Of a stretch of 64,000 nucleotides of DNA, positions 44,291 through 53,095 are shown one piece after another. Position 1 is the stretch's first letter, and each line of letters opens with the position of its first letter. The DNA comes from RGEC01 sp964626685. GTDB taxonomy: Bacteria > Bacteroidota > Bacteroidia > NS11-12g > UBA955. The position numbers were made by a program, and so were the translations under genes. Below the pieces are notes generated by a model. The model was given only the letters and a program-made list of their open reading frames with translations, searched no databases and was not told where the DNA came from. Location: assembly GCA_964626685.1 (NCBI GenBank), contig CAZVJY010000006.1:1-64000 (forward strand), in the 5' to 3' direction.

Positions 44291-46060
44291 TTAATCAAGC
44301 CACGCCGGCCCATACATATCCGGATTGGGCCTGCAAATCCGGTAGTGTAAGCGTGTTTTTATTCCCGTTTTCTTAGATTTTAAAATGATGGAAAGCCTTG
44401 TATCTCTCGAAATGCCTGAAATGTCTGCGGTTTTAATGAATAGAAAAGTACTGCCACCATCCACACCTGTAAATGCTGCTTTTTTAGCACTGCGCCAGTC
44501 AATTTGTTTATCGCCATTGTGCAAACTACCGATCAATTCTGCATCATATCCTAATGTATCTGGTATATGCATGACAATCAAATCGTTTTTATGATAACCT
44601 ACTTTATCCAAAAAAATATCAAAGGACATATTTGTTTCTATCAACTTTGTATGATAGGTGATTTTGTTTGATAAGGAATCATTGAGGTAAACCACCTCAC
44701 CGCCCACAAAATACCGATGACGGGCTTCTTTGCCTGTCCAGTGTTCCAGCAAAGGGATAATGCTGGGATCGCTGCCTGAATTGACCGCCAAAATGATGGG
44801 TTTGTTTTTAAATGGCCATTCATTCCACAAATTCCACAATCGGTTGTATGAAAATGGAATATTTGAATGGCTTATGAATTTGGGCAAACAAGCATCATGC
44901 TCGATAAAAAGATGATACATTAACACGTCTTCTGGTCCATCCACCAGCAATAGTTTCTTTTGACCGCAGGCAGTTTTTAACACCTTTGCCTGCTCATGGT
45001 AAACGTCTTTGCGACTATCGCCGAAATACCCGCTTTTCAACAGTCCAAAACCCAATAGCAACAAAATAACAGGGGTGAAATATGCCAGTTTTTTATCCGG
45101 AATTAAGCTAATGAAGCCCAGATAGAAAAAGGGTGCGCTGAATAACAGTACCGTATGCTGCAAAACCGGCTTGTGCAGCCATGACCATGCAAATCCAATG
45201 GCAATAGGGAATAAGAACACTGAAAAGCACAGCAGGGTATATCTTAGTGTACTTTTCTCAATCGGTTGGTGACGCCAAAAAAGAACAATGATCAATACCC
45301 CCAGAGCGGGATACAGCATGCCATTCATGAGTAATTGCAAGTGTTTTACAGGGAAAATAAAACCTGGCTTGCCCAACCAGTCCAGCCCGCCCACTCTAAG
45401 CTGATGTATAAAAACCGGCAGGGCAGGAGCAAATAGCAAAAATGCGGCAAAAGCACTCAACAACCATTTCTTACGATGTATTCTTTGTTTGGCCAATCCA
45501 AGAATCCAAAGAAGGGCAATGGGCAATACAGTGAAATAATGCAGCCATGCACATGCAGCAGCCAGCAAACCCAATAACAGAAAGGCTGTTTTGTCGGTTT
45601 TTTTATCTGTCCAGATGAAACTCCATAGCAAGAAAAACGCATTGCAGAAAAACATTCCCAGTGCATACGGCCTGATTTGGTTGCCCCATACCAAAGGCAG
45701 ATAAGAGAGGCTGTATAACAGGGTTACGGAAAGTGCCTTGGCGGGTGAGGTTAGATGGAAGGCTGTTTTGTAAACCAAATAAACAGAGCCCACGGAAACC
45801 AGCGCCATCAGCGCGTGCATCAGTGGTGCGTGTTCTCCGAAATTCCTTACCCAAAACCAAATAAGGGTTTGCATTCCGGGCGGGTGACCGTCGGGTATTA
45901 CACCCTGCTGCCAGTGTTCGTTCCAGGTAGCGGCTTTGGCCCTGAAAATGGCACTCAGTTCATCATAGGTAAAACTAACTTCAGAAATACCCCAAAGCCT
46001 TATGAATACTGTTAAAGTCAGTATGATAACAAGCCATAATCGCGTACTTTGAAAGCCCAC
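44291..46060 (-). CDS. GT39/ArnT-like membrane glycosyltransferase
   Basis: 589 residues. About eleven membrane helices over residues 1-350, then a soluble periplasmic domain of about 230 residues. The first loop has FTYDELSAIFRA and GVIPDGHPPGMQTL, the acidic and HPP signature of GT-C enzymes that use polyprenyl-linked sugars (GT39/GT83). The acceptor is unknown; protein O-glycosylation or lipid modification are options. The gene appears independent: 25 nt separate it from the next gene upstream on the same strand, and no polysaccharide cluster is adjacent. Confidence 0.85.
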   Translation of the reverse strand: MGFQSTRLWLVIILTLTVFIRLWGISEVSFTYDELSAIFRAKAATWNEHWQQGVIPDGHPPGMQTLIWFWVRNFGEHAPLMHALMALVSVGSVYLVYKTAFHLTSPAKALSVTLLYSLSYLPLVWGNQIRPYALGMFFCNAFFLLWSFIWTDKKTDKTAFLLLGLLAAACAWLHYFTVLPIALLWILGLAKQRIHRKKWLLSAFAAFLLFAPALPVFIHQLRVGGLDWLGKPGFIFPVKHLQLLMNGMLYPALGVLIIVLFWRHQPIEKSTLRYTLLCFSVFLFPIAIGFAWSWLHKPVLQHTVLLFSAPFFYLGFISLIPDKKLAYFTPVILLLLGFGLLKSGYFGDSRKDVYHEQAKVLKTACGQKKLLLVDGPEDVLMYHLFIEHDACLPKFISHSNIPFSYNRLWNLWNEWPFKNKPIILAVNSGSDPSIIPLLEHWTGKEARHRYFVGGEVVYLNDSLSNKITYHTKLIETNMSFDIFLDKVGYHKNDLIVMHIPDTLGYDAELIGSLHNGDKQIDWRSAKKAAFTGVDGGSTFLFIKTADISGISRDTRLSIILKSKKTGIKTRLHYRICRPNPDMYGPAWLD

Positions 46061-46085
46061 TTGTGCAATGATAGCACAAAAACCC

Positions 46086-47348
46086 TTAGGTTTTCATTTT
46101 GTTCTTCTTGGCGCTGGGGAAGAGGATGTTGTTGAGAATAAGGCGGTAACCGGCCGAATTGGGATGCAAGTTCAGATCCGTTGGCGGCTCGCCCACCAGG
46201 TGCTGGTAATCTTCAGGATCGTGGCCACCAAAAAATGTCCAGGTTCCTTTACCCGACTCGCCATGTATGTATTTGGCTTCGCCCAATGCCGCGTTTTCGC
46301 CCATTACCAATACATCACTCTTTATTTTTTCTTTGTGAAATGCGGTGGTTTGTCCCATAAACCCTTTGATGGTGCGGGTGTGGTTTTGGCAAAGAATGGA
46401 AGGAATTACATCCCACTTGGCGCTGTAGTCAAACAGGGTAAATAAGTCGTTTTCTTCTGTAACGCCACGTCTGCGCGGATCTACATCAATATCGCTGTGC
46501 TCGTAGATATAGGGATTTTGTTCCAGCATAAAATCCTTAAAAGCGAAACAGTTTTCAAATTTTAAACGATTCTGGCAGTCTGGATCTGAAGGAGTTCCAT
46601 CAAACATAGGTCCGCAGATATCGGTGCTTTCGGCAGCCAGGGAAATATCGTAGGTGTCTGTGGCGCTGCACATGGCAAACAGGAATCCGCCACCCAGGCA
46701 AAAGTCCCTAATTTTTTTGGCAACAGCCAGTTTCAATTCACGGTTGGATGCATATCCGTATTTAGATGCCATTTCTTCGGCTTCGCGCACTTCGTTTTGG
46801 TACCAGGGCGCGCTGGCATAGCTGCTCCAAAATTTGCCATATTGGCCTGTGAAGTCCTCGTGGTGGAGGTGCAGCCAGTCGTATTCGGGGAGTTTATTGG
46901 TTAATACTTCATCATCAAAGATAACGGTGTAGGGGATTTCGGCGTATGTGAGCACCATGGTGACGGCATCGTCCCAAGGTTGTTTGGTTTTTGGGCTGTA
47001 AACCGCAATCTTAGGTGCGGTTAGTAGTTTCACTACATTCATATTCACCTCCGGGTTGCTGATGGTGGCTTCAATGGCGTTGGCTTCACTTTCTGTGATT
47101 ACCTCGTAGGAAACACCGCGAATTTTGCATTCGCTCTCGGTCTGTGGGGTGTGTGCAATCATAAAACTGCCGCCCTTGTAATTCAGCAGCCAGTTTACTT
47201 CTCGTCCTTCCTGTTGCAGCACCCAGAATGCCAGCCCATAGCTTTTCAGGTGGTTTTTCTGGGTTTCATCCATGGGAATAAGTATGCGGGAGGCATGCAG
47301 TCCGCAGGATAGTAAAATCAGGATGGAAAACAGAATGGTACGCATCAT
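46086..47348 (-). CDS. Exported protein of the so-called asparagine synthetase B group
   Basis: About 420 residues from the ATG at 47348 (47345 also possible). Signal peptide to about residue 20, then IPMDETQKNHLKSYGLAFW, typical of a Bacteroidota family often labelled asparagine synthetase B. I see no N-terminal catalytic Cys and no PP-loop, so that name is doubtful. The LHLHHEDFTGQYGKFW segment and FCLGGGFLFAMCSATDT resemble glutamine-amidotransferase/ThuA-like folds with a possible nucleophile elbow. Function unknown. It starts 1 nt after crcB. Confidence 0.8.
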   Translation of the reverse strand: MMRTILFSILILLSCGLHASRILIPMDETQKNHLKSYGLAFWVLQQEGREVNWLLNYKGGSFMIAHTPQTESECKIRGVSYEVITESEANAIEATISNPEVNMNVVKLLTAPKIAVYSPKTKQPWDDAVTMVLTYAEIPYTVIFDDEVLTNKLPEYDWLHLHHEDFTGQYGKFWSSYASAPWYQNEVREAEEMASKYGYASNRELKLAVAKKIRDFCLGGGFLFAMCSATDTYDISLAAESTDICGPMFDGTPSDPDCQNRLKFENCFAFKDFMLEQNPYIYEHSDIDVDPRRRGVTEENDLFTLFDYSAKWDVIPSILCQNHTRTIKGFMGQTTAFHKEKIKSDVLVMGENAALGEAKYIHGESGKGTWTFFGGHDPEDYQHLVGEPPTDLNLHPNSAGYRLILNNILFPSAKKNKMKT

Positions 47349-47349
47349 C

Positions 47350-47712
47350 TTACAAAACATCAGCAAATTTCCTGCCGATTACAACCAGGCTATAACCCAA
47401 AGATACGGAAAAAAAACCATATAGCAAAGCGCGAACGTGTTCCTGTGCCTGCGCGTATTGATAGAGTTCATACCCAAAGCCCGAAAAGGTGGTGAATCCG
47501 CCGAGCATGCCGGTTATCAAAAGCAATTTCAGGTTTTCATCCTGAATTTTCCCCATGCCCAACCCAATCAGTAGGCATCCCAGCATGTTTACGGCAAAAG
47601 TGGCCCACGCAAATCTGTCGGTATCAAAGGGTAATTGGGTTCCCAAAGCGTACCGCAGCACACAGCCGATACATCCGCCAAGCCCTACCAGAATTGCGCC
47701 TTGAAAGTTCAT
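47350..47712 (-). CDS. crcB: Fluoride channel CrcB/Fluc
   Basis: 120 residues, four membrane helices, full length for a Fluc subunit. GGCIGCVLRYALGTQ, NMLGCLLIGLG and GGFTTFSGFGYE carry the conserved Arg, Asn and the Phe/Ser/Thr pore track. It exports fluoride as a dual-topology dimer. Only 5 nt separate its -7 element from the ATG, so there is no room for a fluoride riboswitch. Confidence 0.95.
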   Translation of the reverse strand: MNFQGAILVGLGGCIGCVLRYALGTQLPFDTDRFAWATFAVNMLGCLLIGLGMGKIQDENLKLLLITGMLGGFTTFSGFGYELYQYAQAQEHVRALLYGFFSVSLGYSLVVIGRKFADVL

Positions 47713-47717
47713 GTGTG

Positions 47718-47725
47718 CAAATGTA
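47718..47725 (-). promoter_or_regulatory. -7 element for crcB
   Basis: TACATTTG on the minus strand ends 5 nt before the ATG at 47712, implying a nearly leaderless transcript. Confidence 0.6.
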
Positions 47726-47736
47726 ACACAGGGTTG

Positions 47737-47744
47737 TAAATTTG
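47737..47744 (+). promoter_or_regulatory. -7 element for the FNR-type gene
   Basis: TAAATTTG on the plus strand ends 10 nt before the ATG at 47755 and lies back to back with the crcB element, 11 bp away. Confidence 0.6.
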
Positions 47745-47754
47745 CGCTTCATCC

Positions 47755-48438
47755 ATGCAGGCGGTTATTGAGAATATTGTTCAGGAAACGGAAACCGTAA
47801 AACGTTTTTTTTTGAAACCGCAGTCTGAGGATGGATTTCATTTTCTACCGGGTCAATTTATAACCCTTCGCATACAGGATACTGAGCGCAGCTATTCCAT
47901 TGCCAATCCGCCGGACGATAGCGGCCTGATTGAATTGTGCATTGTGCTGAATCCGGGAGGAAAGGTTACGCCGCTGCTTTGGCAATTGGAGACTGGGGAT
48001 ACCCTGGAAATTTCCGAAGCACTGGGCAGTATGGTTTTGCCTGAAACATGGGAAAAAGATTTATGCTTTATCTGCACCGGCACCGGCGTTGCACCGTTTC
48101 GCAGCATGATTGGACATTTGCTGAAGCAAGGGAATTTGAAACACAACATCTATTTGGTCTTTGGAAACCGTCACAGTGCTGATATTCTTTACAATGCTGA
48201 TTTTGAAGCCTGGTCAGGGCAAAACGACCATTTTCATTTTATTCCTGTATTGAGCAGGGAAGAAGGGCCGTATAGAAAAGGGTATGTGCACGCTGTATAC
48301 GAAGAGCTGTTTGCAGACAAACGCGATGCGCATTTTTATGTATGCGGCTGGGAGGCCATGTGCAGGGAAGCCAGGCAGCGACTGAAGGGCATGGGTTATA
48401 ACCGCAAGCAGTACACCTTTGAACAATACGACGGCTGA
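47755..48438 (+). CDS. Ferredoxin-NADP reductase-type FAD oxidoreductase
   Basis: 227 residues. RSYSIANPP binds FAD, GKVTPLLW is the phosphate loop, CTGTGVAPFRSMI binds the nicotinamide nucleotide and FYVCGWEAM is the terminal nucleotide motif. No iron-sulfur domain is fused, so it should pair with a separate ferredoxin or flavodoxin. The stop overlaps the radical SAM start (TGATG), so it could supply electrons to that enzyme; this is inference from position. It is too short to be PaaE, which has a fused 2Fe-2S domain. Confidence 0.9.
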   Translation: MQAVIENIVQETETVKRFFLKPQSEDGFHFLPGQFITLRIQDTERSYSIANPPDDSGLIELCIVLNPGGKVTPLLWQLETGDTLEISEALGSMVLPETWEKDLCFICTGTGVAPFRSMIGHLLKQGNLKHNIYLVFGNRHSADILYNADFEAWSGQNDHFHFIPVLSREEGPYRKGYVHAVYEELFADKRDAHFYVCGWEAMCREARQRLKGMGYNRKQYTFEQYDG

Positions 48439-49460
48439 TGTATCTGGGGCTTAAAGATAGCTGGCGCCTCGTGCGCGCGCACATGAAACCTTCCAGGTCT
48501 TTTAATACCTTCCAGGTATGGCTTTCCTATTTGCTGTCCCGATTCACCCCAAAACCCGTTTTCTGGGGTATGCCCACCGCCATCAGCATTGAACCTACCA
48601 CCGCTTGTAACCTGGGCTGTCCACAATGTCCTAGCGGATTGAAGCAGTTTAACCGCCCAACCGGGAAAATGTCGTTGCAGCAGTTTAACACCATTCTGCC
48701 GCAAATAAGCCGCACGACCGGTTACATTACATTGTATTTTCAGGGGGAACCCTACATCAACAAGGATTTTACAGGCATGATTGCCGCAGCGACAAGAGAA
48801 GGGATTTACACTGCCACCAGCAGCAATGCCCATTTTATCACGCCTGAAATAGCACAAAAAACCGTGGAAGCGGGTTTAAAGCGTATGATTATCAGCATTG
48901 ACGGTGCCACACAAAAAACGTATTCCGAATATAGAATTGATGGTGAATTGAATAAAGTAATTGAAGGGACCAAAAACATTCTCGCTGCCCGAAAAGCACT
49001 AGGGGTGACCTATCCCGCAGTAGTATGGCAGTTTATTGTGTTTGCCCACAATGAACATGAAATAGGTTCCATTAGGAAGCTTGCAAATGATGTTGGCGTT
49101 GATAAACTGCAGCTAAAAACCGCCCAGATTTATGATTTTGAAAATGCGGATAAATGGTTGCCGGCCAATCCTGCTTATGCGCGCTACCGCGAAAGGGAAG
49201 GCCGTGTGGCATTGAAAGCGGCAAAGAAAAACCGCTGTAAACGGTTTCATCAAAATCCTGTGCTTACCTGGGATGGAAATATGGTGCCTTGCTGTTTTGA
49301 TAAGGATGCTGCCCACAATTTGGGCAATGTTTTTGATTCCAGCCTTAAGACTGTATGGAAAGGAAGTCTGAGGCGGGCCTTTGGGCAAAAGTTAAAGCAG
49401 GGCCGCAGCAAAATAGATATCTGCAACAACTGTACGGAAGGCGTTCGGGTATGGATTTAG
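48438..49460 (+). CDS. Radical SAM/SPASM domain protein
   Basis: 340 residues. CNLGCPQC (C-x3-C-x2-C, about residues 57-64) binds the SAM-cleaving cluster; ISIEPTTACNLG precedes it. A C-terminal SPASM-like region has CKRFHQNP, MVPCCFDKD and ICNNC, suitable for an auxiliary cluster. Relatives include peptide-modifying and cofactor-forming enzymes. No small precursor peptide is evident nearby, so the substrate is unknown. Translationally coupled to the FNR-type gene by TGATG. Confidence 0.92.
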   Translation: MYLGLKDSWRLVRAHMKPSRSFNTFQVWLSYLLSRFTPKPVFWGMPTAISIEPTTACNLGCPQCPSGLKQFNRPTGKMSLQQFNTILPQISRTTGYITLYFQGEPYINKDFTGMIAAATREGIYTATSSNAHFITPEIAQKTVEAGLKRMIISIDGATQKTYSEYRIDGELNKVIEGTKNILAARKALGVTYPAVVWQFIVFAHNEHEIGSIRKLANDVGVDKLQLKTAQIYDFENADKWLPANPAYARYREREGRVALKAAKKNRCKRFHQNPVLTWDGNMVPCCFDKDAAHNLGNVFDSSLKTVWKGSLRRAFGQKLKQGRSKIDICNNCTEGVRVWI

Positions 49461-49468
49461 CCTGTAAC

Positions 49469-49499
49469 TTGGAAAAGTTCTCGTGTTCCCTTACTTTTG
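49469..49499 (+). promoter_or_regulatory. Promoter of rho
   Basis: TTG (49469-49471), 20-bp spacer, TACTTTTG (49492-49499). The predicted start near 49504 gives a leader of about 94 nt before the rho ATG, long for this window and suited to the autogenous attenuation known for rho in other bacteria. Confidence 0.7.
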
Positions 49500-49597
49500 T
49501 ATCGTCAAATCGCTGATGCAGGGATACAAAGTTTTCCCGGTTGAAGCTCCCTAACATTATTTGAACTTCTTAACATCATTCCCTGTATTTATTATTT

Positions 49598-51205
49598 ATG
49601 GCAGATAAACCTGACCTGAGCATTATGTCATTGGCCGATCTGAAAGAACTGGCCAAGAACCTGGAAATTCAAAATTCAGCCAAACTCAAGAAAAATGAGC
49701 TGATGGGTGCAATTCAAAAAGAACTGGATAAACTGGCAGGTGCTCAACAGCCGGAAGAAAATTCCAAAGAAGATGGCGAAAAGAGAAAGAGAAGAAGATT
49801 CTCCAAAACAGATGCTCTGGAGGACGTGGTTGAGGAAGCCAAACCCGTCATCCAGGATAAGCCTCGCTCCGAGAAGCCTCGATTTGAGAAACCTGTAAAG
49901 CCTGTGAGACAGGAAAGTACTGCCATAACCGAAAAAGAACTGGATGCTATTATTCCCCCTGTTTCTGAAAATCAGCCTGCACCCGTAGTAGTACCGCCCG
50001 TGAAAAAAGAGAGAACCGGCTTGCCTCAGGAACCTGTTCAGAATAAGGAAGATCAGCGCCGCCGCGAACAACTGATTTCATATACTGAAATGGAAGGCGT
50101 GGTTACCACACAGGGCGTGCTGGAAACAGTTCCGGACGGCTACGGATTTCTCCGCAGTCCTGATTACAACTACATGCCATCGCCTGATGATGTGTATGTT
50201 CCCGGATTCATGATTAAGCAAAATGGTTTGAAGGTGGGGGATACGCTGAAAGGCACCATTCGTCCGCCCAAAGACAATGAGAAATATTTCTGTCTGGTAA
50301 AGCTGGAAAGCGTGAACGGCAGAACTCCGGAAGAAGTGCGTGACCGTGTTGCATTTGAGCACCTTACGCCTTTGTTTCCGAATGAGAAACTGAACCTGTG
50401 CGATGATTCTTCGCACTACAGCAATCGCATTATAGATCTGGTTTCTCCCATAGGAAAAGGACAGCGCGGACTGATTGTAGCGCAGCCCAAAACCGGTAAA
50501 ACCTGGCTGCTGCAAGGTATCGCCAATGCCATTGCCAAAAACCATCCGGAGGTTTACATGATCATTCTGCTCATCGATGAAAGGCCTGAAGAAGTTACCG
50601 ATATGGCCAGAAATGTGAAAGCAGAAGTAGTGGCAAGTACCTTTGATGAACCGGCAGACAAGCATGTGAAGCTGGTGAATATTGTGCTGGAAAAGGCGAA
50701 ACGACTGGTAGAATCCGGACACGATGTGGTTATTCTGCTGGATTCCATTACACGTCTGGCTCGCGCATTTAATACCGTTCAGCCTGCCTCAGGTAAAATT
50801 TTATCCGGTGGTGTGGATGCCAATGCATTGCACAAACCCAAGCGGTTCTTCGGCGCAGCGCGCAACATTGAAAACGGCGGATCGCTTACCATTATTGCCA
50901 CAGCCCTTACCGATACCGGCTCCAAAATGGATGAAGTAATCTTTGAAGAATTCAAAGGAACAGGAAACATGGAACTGCAGCTTGACCGGAAACTGGCCAA
51001 TAAGCGCATTTATCCTGCTATTGATATTTTGGGTAGCAGTACCCGCCGCGAAGATTTGCTGATAGATAAAACCACTCTGCAACGCATGTGGGTATTGCGC
51101 AATCACCTTGCCGATATGAATCCGGAGGAAGCCATGAATACATTCCTGAAATACATGCAGAATACCAAAGACAATACAGAGTTTTTGGTGAGCATGAACA
51201 GTTAA
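49598..51205 (+). CDS. rho: Transcription termination factor Rho
   Basis: 535 residues, longer than the 419 of E. coli. A Rho_N/SAP-like domain (about 8-46) is followed by a charged, Lys/Pro-rich insert (about 50-165). The cold-shock RNA-binding domain (GVLETVPDGYGFLRSPDYNY) and the hexameric ATPase follow, with P-loop GLIVAQPKTGKTW (about 291-303), VILLDSITRLARAFN and LSGGVDANALHKPKRFFG. It terminates transcription in an RNA-dependent manner. Its stop overlaps that of the convergent pdeM. Confidence 0.98.
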   Translation: MADKPDLSIMSLADLKELAKNLEIQNSAKLKKNELMGAIQKELDKLAGAQQPEENSKEDGEKRKRRRFSKTDALEDVVEEAKPVIQDKPRSEKPRFEKPVKPVRQESTAITEKELDAIIPPVSENQPAPVVVPPVKKERTGLPQEPVQNKEDQRRREQLISYTEMEGVVTTQGVLETVPDGYGFLRSPDYNYMPSPDDVYVPGFMIKQNGLKVGDTLKGTIRPPKDNEKYFCLVKLESVNGRTPEEVRDRVAFEHLTPLFPNEKLNLCDDSSHYSNRIIDLVSPIGKGQRGLIVAQPKTGKTWLLQGIANAIAKNHPEVYMIILLIDERPEEVTDMARNVKAEVVASTFDEPADKHVKLVNIVLEKAKRLVESGHDVVILLDSITRLARAFNTVQPASGKILSGGVDANALHKPKRFFGAARNIENGGSLTIIATALTDTGSKMDEVIFEEFKGTGNMELQLDRKLANKRIYPAIDILGSSTRREDLLIDKTTLQRMWVLRNHLADMNPEEAMNTFLKYMQNTKDNTEFLVSMNS

Positions 51206-51876
51206 TCTACCTCAAAAATTTTATCGGTAGTAAAACAGTAAACCTTGTCTGTTTTCTGCTGTTTTTCAATTGCGTAAAGGCCCGTCAGGCTGCCGAAAGC
51301 CGGCATAATTGCATGGTTTTTGCCAAAATAGAAACAGGGAAGAAGCATTTTCTGCCTGCCAATTCCCATTAAGCGGTACCCCGGATGAATATGCCCGCTT
51401 ACAATAAATTTATTTTGTGGTTCATCTTCCGCCTTTTCATGCACGAAATGGATTTTACCAAGAATAAACTCATGAACAAGTTCCATTCCGGCTTGTTCAT
51501 AGGCTTGTTTATGGAGGATATCATGGTTGCCACGGACCAGTGTCAGCGCTCGTTTTATCCTTGTGTATAAAAATTCGGACAACAGGTCCCATTCCCGGTT
51601 TTCGTAGCTGTGAAACAAATCGCCTAAAAAGATAATTTTGTTTGGATTTAGCCTGTTTATGATGGTTTCCAGGCGCAGGAAATCTTTTTTCATGGCTTGC
51701 TCCGGTATAGGCAATGCGTTTTTGCGGAAATGGGTTGTTTTGCCAAAATGACAATCAGATACAATCAGGTTACCGGATGCGGAATGAAATAGTACCCCAT
51801 CTGTTGTTGCGGTAAATAGCTCCCCTCCAAAATCAATAACAGATTCTGTTTTTGTCATTTTAGGCGCAAATTTCAT
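51202..51876 (-). CDS. pdeM: Ligase-associated DNA damage response endonuclease PdeM
   Basis: 224 residues (ATG 51876; 51858 is an alternative). Calcineurin-like motifs: LIVSDCHFGK, IFLGDLFHS, VRGNHD, VSGHIHPGYR. The overall pattern and DCHFGKTTHFRKNALPIP fit PdeM, usually linked with a DNA ligase and Lhr-type helicase in a repair cluster. Those partners are not in this window. Cytoplasmic. Confidence 0.87.
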   Translation of the reverse strand: MKFAPKMTKTESVIDFGGELFTATTDGVLFHSASGNLIVSDCHFGKTTHFRKNALPIPEQAMKKDFLRLETIINRLNPNKIIFLGDLFHSYENREWDLLSEFLYTRIKRALTLVRGNHDILHKQAYEQAGMELVHEFILGKIHFVHEKAEDEPQNKFIVSGHIHPGYRLMGIGRQKMLLPCFYFGKNHAIMPAFGSLTGLYAIEKQQKTDKVYCFTTDKIFEVD

Positions 51877-51912
51877 GTAAGAGATTCATGTTTTTGGAAT
51901 TACTTTGCAAAT

Positions 51913-52689
51913 ATGTTGTCTGTAGCAGACTCGATTGCGAGTCATCCGTCCTTACCGGGTTATAAAGTATTTGCAGTCTTGCTTTTTGTAATTTTGGTTG
52001 GCAGGGCCACCGGAATATGGCTGTACAGGAAGCGCAAGAAACTGAAGAATACGGATAACTTCATTATTGGCTTGAATAATCTCACATATGTCCTGCTTAG
52101 TATATGGCTGTTTTTTTTGTTTTTGCACCTGTTTGGTATTACTATTAAGGAGTTTTTTACCAGTATCACCATCATAGCTGCCGCGTTGGCTATAGTGTTT
52201 AAAGACTATATTCTTAATGGATTAAACGGGATGATTCTGATGTTTGGAGACAGCATTCAGATTGCTGATTATCTGAAAATCGGTGAACATAAAGGACGAA
52301 TAGAGAATATTACGCTAATGAGTGTTCATTTGTTAAGCGATGACGACGACATGATCATCATTCCAAACAATGTTTTTGTAAACTCACAAATCATCAATTA
52401 CAGCCGCAATCCCCGTCACCACAGCAGTATAGATTTTGAAATTCAGAGTGCACAAAGCATCAATGCTGTTTCACTGGAGGCCATGCTAAAAAAGGTGTTG
52501 GGGCAGGAAGAATTGCTTGTGCGCACGGACAGTGCCAAACTAAAGGTAGTTGAGTTTAAAAAAGACCTGGTTCATTATCGCTTTAAGTTTGCCCTGAAAG
52601 AATATGATCCCAAAGTAGAATCTCGCATAAAGCAGGCTCTTTGGAGAGAAATCCTCATGGTTATCAACATTCAAAAAATCCAATCGTAG
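51913..52689 (+). CDS. MscS-type mechanosensitive ion channel
   Basis: 258 residues. About three membrane helices, with the pore-lining third helix ITIIAAALAIVFKDYILNGL, followed by the beta domain (DSIQIADYLKIGEHKGRIEN, DMIIIPNNVFVNSQIINYSR) and a C-terminal alpha/beta domain. It should open on hypo-osmotic shock in the inner membrane. Compact relative to E. coli MscS. A TACTTTG close to the -7 consensus lies 6 nt before the ATG. Confidence 0.93.
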   Translation: MLSVADSIASHPSLPGYKVFAVLLFVILVGRATGIWLYRKRKKLKNTDNFIIGLNNLTYVLLSIWLFFLFLHLFGITIKEFFTSITIIAAALAIVFKDYILNGLNGMILMFGDSIQIADYLKIGEHKGRIENITLMSVHLLSDDDDMIIIPNNVFVNSQIINYSRNPRHHSSIDFEIQSAQSINAVSLEAMLKKVLGQEELLVRTDSAKLKVVEFKKDLVHYRFKFALKEYDPKVESRIKQALWREILMVINIQKIQS

Positions 52690-52718
52690 CTGGTCTTCAT
52701 TTTTTTTTCAATCCATAT

Positions 52719-52726
52719 TATTTTTG
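52719..52726 (+). promoter_or_regulatory. -7 element for the small acidic protein gene
   Basis: TATTTTTG matches TAnnTTTG exactly, 13 nt before the ATG at 52740. Confidence 0.55.
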
Positions 52727-52739
52727 CTGAGGTTTGAAC

Positions 52740-53060
52740 ATGGAAAAGAAAAAGGTAGTTACTGATTATTCCAAACTGAATGAGGAGTTGCTTAAACTCT
52801 ATGATGAGACGTATCCTACCGGCATTGCCGGAAGCACAATACGTTTCCCGAATGCAAAAGGAGAAATTGTAACCGCTGTGCGTTTGGAAACTGCCGATAC
52901 CATATATTTGGTCAAGGTAAGTGCAAAGCCAAAGGAGGTTCTCACAGAAGAACAAATGGATGAGCTCGTTCGTCCTTCTGAGAAAGAGGAGGGCGATGAT
53001 GAAGAGAAGTCAGATGACGAGGAAGAACCCAGAAATAACCGTTCTGAAGATGATGATTAA
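52740..53060 (+). CDS. Small acidic conserved protein
   Basis: 106 residues from the ATG at 52740. The N-terminal 65 residues (VVTDYSKLNEELLKLYDETY, FPNAKGEIVTAVRLETADTI) resemble a Bacteroidota family of short proteins sometimes called DNA primase; no primase motif is present, so that name should not be used. The last 35 residues are almost entirely Asp, Glu, Lys and Ser, suggesting a disordered tail. Function unknown. Confidence 0.72.
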   Translation: MEKKKVVTDYSKLNEELLKLYDETYPTGIAGSTIRFPNAKGEIVTAVRLETADTIYLVKVSAKPKEVLTEEQMDELVRPSEKEEGDDEEKSDDEEEPRNNRSEDDD

Positions 53061-53073
53061 ATCATTTTAGGGG

Positions 53074-53081
53074 TATCTTTG
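53074..53081 (+). promoter_or_regulatory. -7 element for apaG
   Basis: TATCTTTG matches TAnnTTTG exactly and ends 14 nt before the TTG start at 53096, supporting that start. Confidence 0.6.
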
Positions 53082-53095
53082 TTTCATTACTTGAA

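Noticed and set aside
47713..47754. Fluoride riboswitch before crcB
   Set aside because: The -7 element lies 5 nt from the start codon, leaving no leader RNA.
47755..48438. PaaE reductase for the phenylacetyl-CoA epoxidase
   Set aside because: It lacks the C-terminal 2Fe-2S ferredoxin domain of PaaE and lies 15 kb from the paa operon, coupled to a radical SAM gene.
52740..53060. DNA primase
   Set aside because: Homologues carry this label, but no primase motif is present in 106 residues with an acidic tail.
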